Assembly: GCA_014860005.1 (NCBI GenBank)
Contig: JACZKP010000190.1
Span: 1-45,369, forward strand
Length of the DNA stretch: 45,369 nt
Source: Verrucomicrobiota bacterium
GTDB taxonomy: Bacteria; Verrucomicrobiota; Verrucomicrobiae; Limisphaerales; UBA11358
Reading direction: 5' to 3'
Positions 7,599 through 16,290 of this stretch are shown in pieces. Made by a program: the position numbers and the translations under genes. The first letter of the stretch is position 1. Each line of letters starts with the position of its first letter. The notes under the pieces were generated by a model. That model was not told the origin of the DNA. It saw only the letters and a program-made list of their open reading frames with translations, and did no database searches.

Positions 7599-10247
7599 TC
7601 ACATGCCGCCGGATGTTTGGGTGTTTGGGGCCTTGGGTGGTTCCGGGGATTGCGGTGCGGGCGCTTTGAAAGGCGAATCTTCCGGCACTTTCACGATCGG
7701 TGCCGTGGCTGGCGCGGCACGCTTCGACTCGAGGTCGGAAGGTATTTTAAGCAGATGCAACTCCTTGGCGAGATCGTCCAGGAGCACGATGAGCAGGCTC
7801 TGGAGGTTGCGCTTCTGGTGGGAGAGAAACCACGCAAATGCTGGTACGGTCAACAGCAGCAAACCCAGCCCGACCCACCAATTGCCAAAGAGTCCGACGA
7901 CCAGCGTTTCGAGTCCCAGCAGCGACCAGAAGGCGACCTTCGCCTGCAACGACCAACGGCCCCGCAATCGGCAGCGCAGCAACCTTCGGCCCGGGGGATG
8001 ATCCTCGGCGGCGGTGATCAATTGCACGCAACTCCAGCGGTTGCCGTACATCTCAAGGTCAAATTCACTCCACCCAATGTCCGAACGGTTGGGCCAGCCC
8101 CGGCGATCCAGCTCGGCGATGATCCGCGTGACAAACACGACGCGTTCCAGCGGTTGTTCCGCCCAGTATTGGACTTCGTTGAGCGTTTCCGGGCTGTCGC
8201 GCAGGGCCACGGAATCAAGGCTTTCCGGCGCTTGCGGCGGCGTCAGGCGCAGTTGCAGCCGTCCTTGGTAGCGTTGGCCGCCGCGGACGATGGGTTGCAG
8301 AAAGAACAGCAGCGCTACCAGCGGCCGCGACCACCAGCGTCGCCGGCCGGGTGGCAAGGCCGCTTGCGCCCCTGCGGCGAGGCAAAGCCCGGCGGAACAA
8401 AGCAGACTTGTTGCCGCGAGCAACAGCAGATACGGAAACGCGGCGGACAATACCCACAGCGGCAGCGTGACGAGCACGTGATACTCCAGCGTCGTGAACA
8501 ACATCAATGAGAGCGCGGGCTCGGAGGAGTAAAGTGTTTGAAATGGACCGCTGCCGAACATGCCGCGGTAAATGACCGATGGCCGCAGCAGCACGCCGAA
8601 TTTCGCCGGCGTGTAAATCCGCCCGCGCCAGATGCTGTCGCCGAACGCGTTGAAATACTCCGGGTGTTTGCGCACGAGCAGGGCCTCGGCTTCCCCATAG
8701 CCGCGTTGTTGTGTCAAATACGCACCCACGGTTGAACGGCGGTAGTGCCACACGAAGGCCGCCGGACTGAAGCCAATGTGGGCGCCCGCCTGCTGCAGCC
8801 GCCAGCAGATGTCCACGTCATCGCCGGCCTTGCGAAAGATCGGATCAAATCCGCCCACGGCGGCGAGCGCCCACTTGTAAAACGCCATGTTGCAGCCGGG
8901 GATGTGTTCAGCCCGCCGGTCGTCCAGCATCACGTGCGCCGGTCCGCCGGGCGACACCATCACGGCGGCGGCGACGGCGGAATCCTCCGGAGGCAGCAGA
9001 TTGGGCCCGCCCATCGCGGCGCAGTCGCTGTTGAGCAAATCGCCCACGAGGTAATAAAGCCAGTCCTCGTCCGCGCGGCAGTCCGCATCCGTGAACGCCA
9101 CGATTTCACCGAGGGCGGCGGTGATGCCCGTGTTGCGCGCGACGGAGAGGCCGCGATTGTGGTCATGCCGGATGAACCGCACACCCGGATGGAGCGAGGA
9201 TAGTTCCGCGGTTGTATCCGTCGAACCGTCATCCACCAGGATGACTTCGTAATCGGGATAGTTGAGTTTCGCCAGCGAATCGAGGCACGTGCCCAGCGTG
9301 CGGTCGGCGTTGTAACTGGCAACGACCACGGAAACCTTCGGATGCCGGGCGAGGGGAAAGCGGGGTGCGGCGCGGAACATTTCCTGAACCACATGAAACG
9401 ACTCCTTTGGCTGGCGATCCGCGGTGGTGAGGCCCATTTGCCAGTCTTCGACGTGTCGCCCGTCCTTGAACCAATCGTCCGTGAAGCTGAACACCACCGC
9501 ACCGGCCAGGCCGCCGCGAAACGTGTGTTCGATCTGCCAGCGGAGGATTTCGCACTTGCGCGCCTCGCCCTCCCGCAGCGAATCAATGCCGAATTCTCCC
9601 AGCAAGAGCGGCTTGGCGTCCGCCATCATTTGCAGGCGGGCGAGATAATTTTTGAACGGTTGCGGGTGATGCAGATAGACGTTGAAGCACACGAAGTCCA
9701 GGCCTTGCGGGCGCAGGAATTCCGTGGGGGGATAGTTGGTGAACGTGCATAGGCAGCCCGGGTCCAGTTGTTTGGCCGCCAGCACCAATTCGTCAAGGAA
9801 CTCCGCCATCGCACGTTCGCCGCTCCAACGCACGATGTCGGGCGGGATTTCATTGGCCAGACTGAAGGCGAACACGGCTGGATGCCCGGCACAAGCCGTC
9901 ACCGCCTGCCGCACCTTGTCCCGCACGGCGGTTCGCAGAGGGGCGGAGTCGAGAAAACACCGGTGCTGGTCCCACGGAATGTCCACGAGCAGCAGCAGCT
10001 CGTGTTGCGCGGCCAGGTCGAGAAACCAGCGGGGCGGAACGTGGTACACGCGCAACAGATTCGCGCCCAGTTCGCGGACGAGGGCGAAGTCGCGTTCCGT
10101 TTGCGCCGGCGACGCGAAGGGTTCGCCCCCGGCGTTCGGGGCAAATGGTCCGTACGCCACGCCCTTGGCGTAGAATTTTTCCGCACCCTGGCGAAAGAAT
10201 TTGCCATCCACCATGACGCGCGGGCGGGAGGAAACCGGCTCTGACAT
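7599..10247 (-). CDS. Fusion of a glycoside hydrolase (TIM-barrel) and a family 2 glycosyltransferase, membrane-bound
   Basis: This is an 882-residue two-enzyme protein. Residues about 10-295 form a TIM-barrel glycosidase of the GH2/GH5 clan: RVYHVPPRWF, a proton-donor glutamate in SLANE (E133) and a nucleophile glutamate in LLLGEFG (E218). Residues about 303-530 are a GT-A family 2 glycosyltransferase: VVVASYN, VDDGST (339-343), the metal site TDAD (386-389), GDDVDI (475-480) and a QQRGYG motif replacing QxxRW. Hydrophobic segments follow (about 575-640 and 755-800). The tail (about 830-882) is Pro/Ala-rich. The protein has no signal peptide, so both catalytic domains are probably cytoplasmic. 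A role in making or trimming a surface glycan is inferred. The upstream gene is divergent. Confidence 0.85.
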   Translation of the reverse strand: MSEPVSSRPRVMVDGKFFRQGAEKFYAKGVAYGPFAPNAGGEPFASPAQTERDFALVRELGANLLRVYHVPPRWFLDLAAQHELLLLVDIPWDQHRCFLDSAPLRTAVRDKVRQAVTACAGHPAVFAFSLANEIPPDIVRWSGERAMAEFLDELVLAAKQLDPGCLCTFTNYPPTEFLRPQGLDFVCFNVYLHHPQPFKNYLARLQMMADAKPLLLGEFGIDSLREGEARKCEILRWQIEHTFRGGLAGAVVFSFTDDWFKDGRHVEDWQMGLTTADRQPKESFHVVQEMFRAAPRFPLARHPKVSVVVASYNADRTLGTCLDSLAKLNYPDYEVILVDDGSTDTTAELSSLHPGVRFIRHDHNRGLSVARNTGITAALGEIVAFTDADCRADEDWLYYLVGDLLNSDCAAMGGPNLLPPEDSAVAAAVMVSPGGPAHVMLDDRRAEHIPGCNMAFYKWALAAVGGFDPIFRKAGDDVDICWRLQQAGAHIGFSPAAFVWHYRRSTVGAYLTQQRGYGEAEALLVRKHPEYFNAFGDSIWRGRIYTPAKFGVLLRPSVIYRGMFGSGPFQTLYSSEPALSLMLFTTLEYHVLVTLPLWVLSAAFPYLLLLAATSLLCSAGLCLAAGAQAALPPGRRRWWSRPLVALLFFLQPIVRGGQRYQGRLQLRLTPPQAPESLDSVALRDSPETLNEVQYWAEQPLERVVFVTRIIAELDRRGWPNRSDIGWSEFDLEMYGNRWSCVQLITAAEDHPPGRRLLRCRLRGRWSLQAKVAFWSLLGLETLVVGLFGNWWVGLGLLLLTVPAFAWFLSHQKRNLQSLLIVLLDDLAKELHLLKIPSDLESKRAAPATAPIVKVPEDSPFKAPAPQSPEPPKAPNTQTSGGM
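7615..7638. repeat. Dispersed repeat, copy 1 (also at 34315-34337), inside the 3' end of the glycosidase-glycosyltransferase gene
   Basis: The sequence GTTTGGGTGTTTGG followed by GGCCTTGGGT recurs at 34315-34337 with only a small internal difference. Here it encodes the last dozen residues of the fusion protein (PPKAPNTQTSG), so the extreme C-terminus of that protein is probably repeat-derived. Confidence 0.6.
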
Positions 10248-10389
10248 GCGGCTTAGACGGCGGACAATTTGGTTTTAGTCATTACCGCTCCAAGTTGGCA
10301 ACCCGCGTCGGGCGGCGCAAGCCACGGATGGCTGGTGAATGGAAAATTGGCTTGCCTGCGGCACCCGGCCCGGAATCTATTGGCGGGCA

Positions 10390-10881
10390 ATGCAAGAGTT
10401 GCCACACACCCATTCCTGCTTCGTTTGCGGCGAATCGAATGCCTCCGGCCTGCGCCTGCGTTTTGAAACCGATGGTCGTCTCGTGCAAACGCGCTTCACG
10501 GTCCGCCCCGAGCATATCGGCTTCAAAGGTGTCATGCACGGCGGGCTGATCGCCACCGTGCTCGATGAAATCATGGTCTGGGCCTGTGCCGTGGGCACGC
10601 GGCAATTTGCCTACTGTGCCGAATTCACGGTGCGTTTTTTGAATCCTGTCCGACCGGGCGAACTGATCATTGCGGAGGCGGAACTGGCCGAAAACCGCAA
10701 GAACCGGATTTTTCAGGCCCAAGCAGTACTGCGGGATGAAACCGGAGGTGTCCGGTCCCGGGCGACGGGAAAATATCTGCCACTCAAAACGGAGGCGGCC
10801 ACGGAAATGGCCGCGGATTTTGTCGGGGACACGCGCTGGATACTGGACGCGGGTCTGCCGCTTAATCACGAACGCGATTGA
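10390..10881 (+). CDS. PaaI-type hotdog-fold thioesterase
   Basis: Starting at ATG 10390 gives 163 residues, the usual size of single-domain hotdog proteins; the longer in-frame start adds only an unconserved tail. CFVCGESNASGLRLRF near the N-terminus and MHGGLIATVLDEIMVWA are characteristic of the acyl-CoA thioesterase group in which an aspartate or glutamate of the central helix activates water. The likely substrate is an acyl-CoA or acyl-ACP thioester. It lies in a convergent arrangement, 6 bases from the end of the TolC-like gene, so the two do not share a promoter. Confidence 0.85.
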   Translation: MQELPHTHSCFVCGESNASGLRLRFETDGRLVQTRFTVRPEHIGFKGVMHGGLIATVLDEIMVWACAVGTRQFAYCAEFTVRFLNPVRPGELIIAEAELAENRKNRIFQAQAVLRDETGGVRSRATGKYLPLKTEAATEMAADFVGDTRWILDAGLPLNHERD

Positions 10882-10887
10882 CCGGGC

Positions 10888-12399
10888 TTATCGCCCATCC
10901 ACGCTTATCGCATTTCGTTCGAGCGTGGCGCCTTCAAAAAAGGCGAGTTGCGTCAAAGACTTCTTGTACACGGTCAGCGCCCGGATTTCCTCGGAACTCG
11001 CGGAGGTAAGGTCGCGCTGCAATTGCAGGACGAAGAAGCTGGTGCTCTTGCCGCTCTCCAGTTTCTTCTGCTCGGCGGAGAGAGCCGCTTCGGCGAATTC
11101 GCGGGCCGCACGGGTGGCTTCGACACGTTCGAAATTCGACTGTGCGACTTTGATCGCGTTGTCAATCTGGATCATGATTTCCTGTTCCAGCTTCTTGAGC
11201 TGCAAGACATATTGTTCCTGCTGCGCCTTGGTGGACTTGTAGCGGTTGCGGGCGCCGGTGTTAGCCAGCGGAATGACGAGCCGGCCGCCATAGTAATGAA
11301 ACGGCTCATTGCGGTCGCGGACATTGCTGAACGCATCGCGAAACTCCTGGCCCGTGCCGCCCAAGCCGTAACCGCCGAAGACTTCGAGTTGCGGGAAAAG
11401 CTGGTTGTGGTCGTATTTCAAGCGGATGCCATACTGTTCCAGGGTAAGCTTGGCTTGAAGGTAATCCGGGCGCTGGGTCAAACCTTTGCCCCAACTGTCA
11501 TGCAGATTGAACAGTTGCCGGCTGGCGTCCAGCGTGCCGGACGGCATGATCACCATGCGGGTCATGGCGGCGAAATCGTCGCTCATCAGTCGCTTCAGGG
11601 CGTTCTCCGCCAAGGAGAGCGCGTTCTGGGCCTGGAGCAGGTCAGCCCGGCTGGAAGCCGCCTGGGCCTCCGCCTGCTTTTCATCCAGCGGCGCCATGGC
11701 GCCCACCTCCACGCGGCGTTTGTTTTCCTGCAACAACTGCGTGGCCAGTTCCAGCGCCTTCTCCTGCACTTTCACGGACTCGCGCGTGTAGATGAGATCG
11801 TAATAGGACTGCTCGACATCATTGATGACCGACATGATTTGCTGGCGCAATACGTGTTCCGACTGCTCAAGCCGGCTTTTGCCCAACCGGATGTTCAGCC
11901 GGGTGGCGTCAATCCAGAAATCCTTGAGCAGCGGTTGCGTCACGTTGATGGAAGCCGACGCGCGGCTGTTTTCAAAATCGCGCGGCTGAACTACAAGGTT
12001 GGTGTCCAGAAAGAAAGTCTTCCCATACTGGTCGCTGGCGCTGCCTTGCAGACTATAGCGCGTCCCGAACGGCAGCAATCCACCGAGGCTGGAACGGAAT
12101 GTATCCGTTTCGGTTTCCGAGCCTGGCACCTCGAGACCCCCTTGAAATATGGACCGCCCCGCTTCGCTGTAATCGTGCCGGCCCTCGAAGCTGAACTCAG
12201 GGTCGTAACCCGCGTAGGCGGCGTTGAGATCATAGAGTGACAGTTGTGGATTGTACTGTTCAATCCGCAGGTCCAGATTGTGTTCCAAGGCCGCTTGAAT
12301 GCAGTCCTGCAACGACAAGGCGCGCACGGTGGGTTCGGCGCCAAAAGATGGCACCGCCAGCGCCATAACTAACAAGCCCAGGAACAATCTCTTTTTCAT
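10888..12399 (-). CDS. TolC-family outer membrane efflux protein
   Basis: From ATG 12399 the protein has 503 residues with a signal peptide (MKKRLFLGLL, then AVPSFGAEP). Its two halves have the long heptad-like helices of outer-membrane efflux channels, for example LGKSRLEQSEHVLRQQIMSV and AQAASSRADLLQAQNALSLA, and the N-terminal LSLQDCIQAALEHNLDL is the standard opening of the family. Such proteins form a trimeric channel for tripartite pumps or type I secretion. No inner-membrane pump or adaptor gene is adjacent here, so the partner is encoded elsewhere. The presence of this gene shows the organism has an outer membrane. Confidence 0.88.
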   Translation of the reverse strand: MKKRLFLGLLVMALAVPSFGAEPTVRALSLQDCIQAALEHNLDLRIEQYNPQLSLYDLNAAYAGYDPEFSFEGRHDYSEAGRSIFQGGLEVPGSETETDTFRSSLGGLLPFGTRYSLQGSASDQYGKTFFLDTNLVVQPRDFENSRASASINVTQPLLKDFWIDATRLNIRLGKSRLEQSEHVLRQQIMSVINDVEQSYYDLIYTRESVKVQEKALELATQLLQENKRRVEVGAMAPLDEKQAEAQAASSRADLLQAQNALSLAENALKRLMSDDFAAMTRMVIMPSGTLDASRQLFNLHDSWGKGLTQRPDYLQAKLTLEQYGIRLKYDHNQLFPQLEVFGGYGLGGTGQEFRDAFSNVRDRNEPFHYYGGRLVIPLANTGARNRYKSTKAQQEQYVLQLKKLEQEIMIQIDNAIKVAQSNFERVEATRAAREFAEAALSAEQKKLESGKSTSFFVLQLQRDLTSASSEEIRALTVYKKSLTQLAFFEGATLERNAISVDGR

Positions 12400-12433
12400 A
12401 ACGCGCGAAGCTTGCGGCATCCGTTCGGGTTCG

Positions 12434-13459
12434 TCAACTCGCCGCCGCGCGGTTCAGACGATCCTCAATGGCACGCCATTCGACAGTTTGCGGCGGTGAT
12501 TCGACCACAATCAACTCCGCCCCCGCCGCGTCGCACCGGTGAAGTTCCGCGTAAAGAGCGCGCGCAAACGCCTCGGGATCGTGCGGAATCACGCTCACTT
12601 CGGCAAAGGCTTCGTGCGAGGGAATCCGGGTGTGCGCGATGACGTGGGCTTTTGTGCTGGATGAGAAATGGCTGGCGATCTGGGCTTTCAAGTCGCACTC
12701 ATCCTGCCAGCTCAGCACCAGCAGTTTCGCCTTGGGCGCATAATGCTTTGGCAACAACCCTGGACTGCGCAACGCATCCATTGTCGGAGTTTGTCCAGGC
12801 ACACCTGAGATTTCACCTGCCACCGCCGTCAGCGACTCTGCGTGAATCATGCCGGGCCGTAGAATCCGGGGCGGCGCGCAAGTAACGTCCAGTACGGTGG
12901 ATTCAAGGCCCACCTGCGCCTGACCACCGTCCACGATCAACCGCAGCCGGTCGCCGAGTTGCTCGCGCACATGCTCCGCATTGGTCGGGGATACGCGGTT
13001 TGACAGATTCGCGCTCGGGGCCGCCAGCGGAAATCCACATTCCTGAATCACCGCTTGAATGAACGGATGCGCCGGCCAGCGTACGCCCACCGTTGAACCG
13101 CCCGCCGTGACGATGTTGGGAATATTTCCGCCCTTGGGCAGCACCAGCGTCAGCGGGCCCGGCCAGAAGGCGCGCGCCAGGGAATCCGCCAGCACCGGCC
13201 AATCCGTCGTGCAACCTTTCGCCATTTCCAGGCTGGCGACATGCACGATGATGGGATTGTGCGCGGGCCGACCCTTGATTTCGTAAATGCGGGCGACCGC
13301 AGCCGCATTGAGTGCGTTGGCCGCCAGACCGTAAACGGTTTCCGTTGGCAGCGCCACGACTTCGCCCGCGCGCAACAACTCCGCCGCGCGCCGGACCGCT
13401 TCCCGAAACAGGGGCAGGGTGTGCGTCGGCAGGAATTCGCCTGGTGATTGTTGGCCCAT
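12434..13459 (-). CDS. L-threonylcarbamoyladenylate synthase (Sua5 type)
   Basis: The enzyme makes threonylcarbamoyl-AMP from threonine, bicarbonate and ATP for the t6A37 modification of tRNA. From ATG 13459 it has 341 residues, typical of the two-domain Sua5 form: a YrdC domain (about 15-205) with LPTETVYGLAANA, the KGRPAHNPIIVHV loop and SANLSNRVSPT, followed by a Sua5 C-terminal domain beginning near LLPKHYAPKAK. A longer in-frame start would add 29 residues that overlap the toxin remnant and lack family similarity. The gene ends 34 bases before the TolC-like gene on the same strand. Confidence 0.9.
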   Translation of the reverse strand: MGQQSPGEFLPTHTLPLFREAVRRAAELLRAGEVVALPTETVYGLAANALNAAAVARIYEIKGRPAHNPIIVHVASLEMAKGCTTDWPVLADSLARAFWPGPLTLVLPKGGNIPNIVTAGGSTVGVRWPAHPFIQAVIQECGFPLAAPSANLSNRVSPTNAEHVREQLGDRLRLIVDGGQAQVGLESTVLDVTCAPPRILRPGMIHAESLTAVAGEISGVPGQTPTMDALRSPGLLPKHYAPKAKLLVLSWQDECDLKAQIASHFSSSTKAHVIAHTRIPSHEAFAEVSVIPHDPEAFARALYAELHRCDAAGAELIVVESPPQTVEWRAIEDRLNRAAAS

Positions 13460-13526
13460 GAAATTTCGTCTGGCCTGAAGCTGCGGAATAAAGTCGGCGG
13501 ATGCAATCGAAAGGTCCGGCGCTCGC

Positions 13527-13724
13527 TCAGACTGCAACCGCGCCAAATTTCCGATTCCCAGTTGCGCACCAGGCGATACGCGTTACTTCAAAGCGACCTT
13601 CGGCGCGGGCGAGCAATTCACCGTTCTTTAAGCCGGCCCAGCCAAAGGGAGCGGACTCGACGGCGTGTCCCGGCAACTCACGCTTCAACCGCCAATCCAG
13701 ATCCTCGTCGAGCAGGATTTTCAC
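13527..13724 (-). CDS. Truncated DUF5615 (PIN-like) toxin remnant
   Basis: The gene starts with GTG at 13724, immediately after the TGA of the DUF433 gene. Residues 1-47 (MKILLDEDLDWRLKRELPGH and on to NGELLARAEG) match the N-terminal half of DUF5615 PIN-like proteins, which are usually about 110-120 residues. After that the sequence loses the expected second half, including the conserved TxDR segment, and stops at residue 65. I infer that the toxin is broken by a deletion joining it to the region upstream of sua5. Confidence 0.6.
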   Translation of the reverse strand: MKILLDEDLDWRLKRELPGHAVESAPFGWAGLKNGELLARAEGRFEVTRIAWCATGNRKFGAVAV

Positions 13725-13937
13725 TCAGGCGGGCGCAAGAATCTGTTGGCGCGATTCTTCAAGAATAGCGATAACTTGCTCGCGACGCACGCTGGGGAAG
13801 CCTTCGAGAAAGTCGCCGATGGAATCCCCCGCCTCAAGATGATCGAACAGGCTCTGCACAGGAACGCGCGTGCCTTTGAAGACTGGCATGCCGCCGAGGA
13901 TTTCGGGGTCCGAACTGATTTCGCCTGTCGTTTTCAC
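13725..13937 (-). CDS. DUF433 antitoxin-like protein
   Basis: This 70-residue protein contains ISSDPEILGGMPVFKGTRVP and LFDHLEAGDSIGDFLEGFP, the core of the DUF433 family (a small winged-helix-like domain). DUF433 genes are usually paired with a downstream DUF5615 or PIN-type gene, and that is the arrangement here: the stop codon abuts the GTG of the truncated partner. With the partner broken, this is probably an orphan antitoxin that is still intact. Confidence 0.8.
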   Translation of the reverse strand: MKTTGEISSDPEILGGMPVFKGTRVPVQSLFDHLEAGDSIGDFLEGFPSVRREQVIAILEESRQQILAPA

Positions 13938-14002
13938 ATTCGCAGATTAACGTGCAATGACCGGGCTTTCAATGAATGGTTTTTTGCTAATGATGCACCA
14001 GC

Positions 14003-14689
14003 CTAAGCCTCCCTTGGCCGGCGCACCACCACGTCAATCTCCGCCTTGTTTTTCGCAATCGTGTTTGCGGGCAGGTGACCACGCCAGTTCACGTTCGGAT
14101 AAATCACCGCGCCACGACCGATGATACTGCCCGGATTCAGCACGGCGTTGCAGCCAATGTCGCAACCGTCGCCCAACAGCGCGCCGAACTTGCGCAGCCC
14201 GGTGTCGAACGGCACGCCGTCCACTTCCACCGTGACGTTACCGGGAAACGCCTTGTAGTTCGACAGCACCACGCCCGCGCCCAGATGGGCCTGCTGGCCG
14301 AGAATGGAATCGCCGACATAGTTGAAATGCGGCACCTGGCAGTCGTTGAACAACACCGCGTTTTTAAGCTCACAGCCGTTGCCCACCAGACAACCATCGC
14401 CAACAATGACATGCTCGCGGAGGTAGGCGTTGTGGCGAATCTGGCAGTTGCGCCCGATGATGGCCGGCCCTTTGATCATCACGCCGTCCTCGACCATCGT
14501 CCCCTCGCCGATGAACACGTCTTTTCCGATGTAGGCGACGCCTTCGCAGCGGTTGTGGAGCGACGGCTTCAGGTTGGCGGCGAGGTATTCCCTGATCCGT
14601 TTGAGCGCGTCCCAGGCGAATTCGACGCCGTCGAACAGCGCGGCGTGCTCCGTTTGCTTCAGGTCGAACAGATCAACGGGTTTGAACAT
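14003..14689 (-). CDS. Left-handed beta-helix nucleotidyltransferase-like protein (GlmU C-terminal type)
   Basis: This 228-residue protein consists almost entirely of hexapeptide repeats of the left-handed beta-helix fold (YIGKDVFIGEGTMVEDGVMI, then VIVGDGCLVGNGCELKNAVL and SIIGRGAVIYPN). The GAGVVLSNYKAFPG segment followed by KFGALLGDGCDIGCNAVLNPG closely resembles the acyltransferase half of UDP-GlcNAc pyrophosphorylase-related proteins. The nucleotidyltransferase (Rossmann) half of a full GlmU is absent. It may acetylate a sugar phosphate or serve as a partner of a separate uridylyltransferase. The gene stands alone, on the minus strand. Confidence 0.78.
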   Translation of the reverse strand: MFKPVDLFDLKQTEHAALFDGVEFAWDALKRIREYLAANLKPSLHNRCEGVAYIGKDVFIGEGTMVEDGVMIKGPAIIGRNCQIRHNAYLREHVIVGDGCLVGNGCELKNAVLFNDCQVPHFNYVGDSILGQQAHLGAGVVLSNYKAFPGNVTVEVDGVPFDTGLRKFGALLGDGCDIGCNAVLNPGSIIGRGAVIYPNVNWRGHLPANTIAKNKAEIDVVVRRPREA

Positions 14690-14699
14690 GGCGTGAAGT

Positions 14700-14725
14700 G
14701 TAGGACAGGCGTCGCGCCTGTCTCC
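14700..14725. repeat. GTAGGACAG palindromic repeat, copy 1
   Basis: GACAGGCG-TCG-CGCCTGTC forms a perfect 8-bp hairpin inside GTAGGACAG...CTGTCTC. The same layout appears at 22590-22615, 39484-39508 and, inverted and incomplete, at 39570-39588. This copy lies in the 119-base gap upstream of the beta-helix gene. Confidence 0.75.
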
Positions 14726-14808
14726 ATTTTTCTTTCTGTGAAGCTGGTTTGGCGGCGGCCAGTCTGTTGCCAGTCAGCGGTTAAACCTCCTTTGAATCAG
14801 CCAGGGCA

Positions 14809-16110
14809 TCACCTGTCCAGTTGCTGCTTCAGCAGTCCCTCGATTCGTGATTCGATCTCAGCAAGACTCTCAAAGACCTTTCCGACCAGTTTCCCTTCGC
14901 GATCAATCAGAGCATAACTTGGCAGGCCGGAGAGCACATAACTTTCCATCGTGGCCCCCGTGTCAACAACCACGGGGTAAGTCACCTTGCGATCCCTCAA
15001 ATACTCTTGCATGGGTTTGCTGATTCCGCCGCTGCCGTGGACCCCAATGACAATCAGCCCCTGATCCCTGAACTTGCTGTAAAGCGCCTCCAGCCGGGGC
15101 AATTCCTGGACACATGGCGTACACCACTGCGCCCAGAAATCCAGCAACACAACCTTCCCGCGCAAGTCCGCCAAGACCAGCGGCTCGATTGAATTATACC
15201 AAGCCTTGCCGTACAGCCTTGGGGCCGCGTCACCACTCGTTGGCGACTGGGGCCTGAATGACGGCGTGAATTCGCCGTTGCGCAGGAAGTAATGCACGCC
15301 ATTCGTCCAAACCGAGATTGATCGCTGCGATTTCATATCGGCAAACAACGCCGGAACATAGCCACCGGTAGCCGTCAGATCGTTGGTTCCGAGTTGCAGC
15401 GAAAGAAACTCATGTCGGTATTCGTGTTCAGATATCTTAACGGTGAAGGCTCGTGGGATGCCAACGTTGGTGGTCGCAAATTCGTAGCTTGTGATGTGAA
15501 CGGGAACACCTCCAACTGCGGGAATACTTGCACTGATTGGCAAGCCATCTTCCCCCAATTCAAGCCTGCCGGTCACATAAGTATTCACAACCGGCGTGGA
15601 GAACTTCAACAACCCCCAACCAATCTGCCCATCCATAATGCTGTGGAAGGAGAGATTCTGGCGCAAACCCAGAGACATCGCACCCAACATCAATTGTCGT
15701 TCAAACGCCCCTTGTGAATCAGGGCCGCTCCCGCGCGCCACCACCTTCTCGGCGAAATGAAGGTTTCGATCACTGACGGACCAAAGAACTGTAGAGGATG
15801 CTCCAATCGTTGTGTTGTTGGCCTGGGTGAACGGTTTTGTGGGATTATTGGTATCCGGTATCAGCCGCTGGACATACCATGTGCCGGCTTGCCAGCCAAA
15901 GCGCCACCATTCCTTATTCACCAAGGTTCCGTCAGGCTTGGTTATTTCACGGCAAACCACCGCTTCCTTGACCGGCACGCCGCCATTGACAAAGGCTTTG
16001 AATGTGGCCAATCGCGGATCGGCCTCTTGGCCCAGCGCGCGTGGCCCGCATGTTAACAAGTGGATCAAACCGCCCGATAGCAGCAGTTTGAGAATCAGCT
16101 TCTGGTTCAT
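14809..16110 (-). CDS. Exported protein with C-terminal TlpA/ResA-like thioredoxin domain
   Basis: From ATG 16110 the protein has 433 residues. The N-terminal 25 residues look like an export signal (LKLLLSGGLIHLLTC...RALGQ); the LLTC could be an atypical lipobox. A central 270-residue domain of unknown family is followed by a thioredoxin-like domain (about 295-433) with GKVVLLDFWAQWCTPCVQEL, whose WCTPC pair is the redox-active motif, and a cis-proline region GLPSYALID. It should work in the periplasm as a thiol-disulfide reductant, perhaps in cytochrome c or protein maturation. An in-frame extension to 16239 lacks signal features and is rejected. Confidence 0.82.
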   Translation of the reverse strand: MNQKLILKLLLSGGLIHLLTCGPRALGQEADPRLATFKAFVNGGVPVKEAVVCREITKPDGTLVNKEWWRFGWQAGTWYVQRLIPDTNNPTKPFTQANNTTIGASSTVLWSVSDRNLHFAEKVVARGSGPDSQGAFERQLMLGAMSLGLRQNLSFHSIMDGQIGWGLLKFSTPVVNTYVTGRLELGEDGLPISASIPAVGGVPVHITSYEFATTNVGIPRAFTVKISEHEYRHEFLSLQLGTNDLTATGGYVPALFADMKSQRSISVWTNGVHYFLRNGEFTPSFRPQSPTSGDAAPRLYGKAWYNSIEPLVLADLRGKVVLLDFWAQWCTPCVQELPRLEALYSKFRDQGLIVIGVHGSGGISKPMQEYLRDRKVTYPVVVDTGATMESYVLSGLPSYALIDREGKLVGKVFESLAEIESRIEGLLKQQLDR

Positions 16111-16290
16111 GGCTTCAAATTTTGTTCGCCCTCTCCCGCGATCCATGCGCAACGCGCAACCCTTATGAGAAACAGGAAAGCATGTCGAGGAGTGGGCGTC
16201 AATCATGGGTATGATTGATCTAATCGTCTCCTGGAACACGAGCCGCAGGCTGGCTTTTATGTAACTATTACTCTACGCTCACACCGTCAG

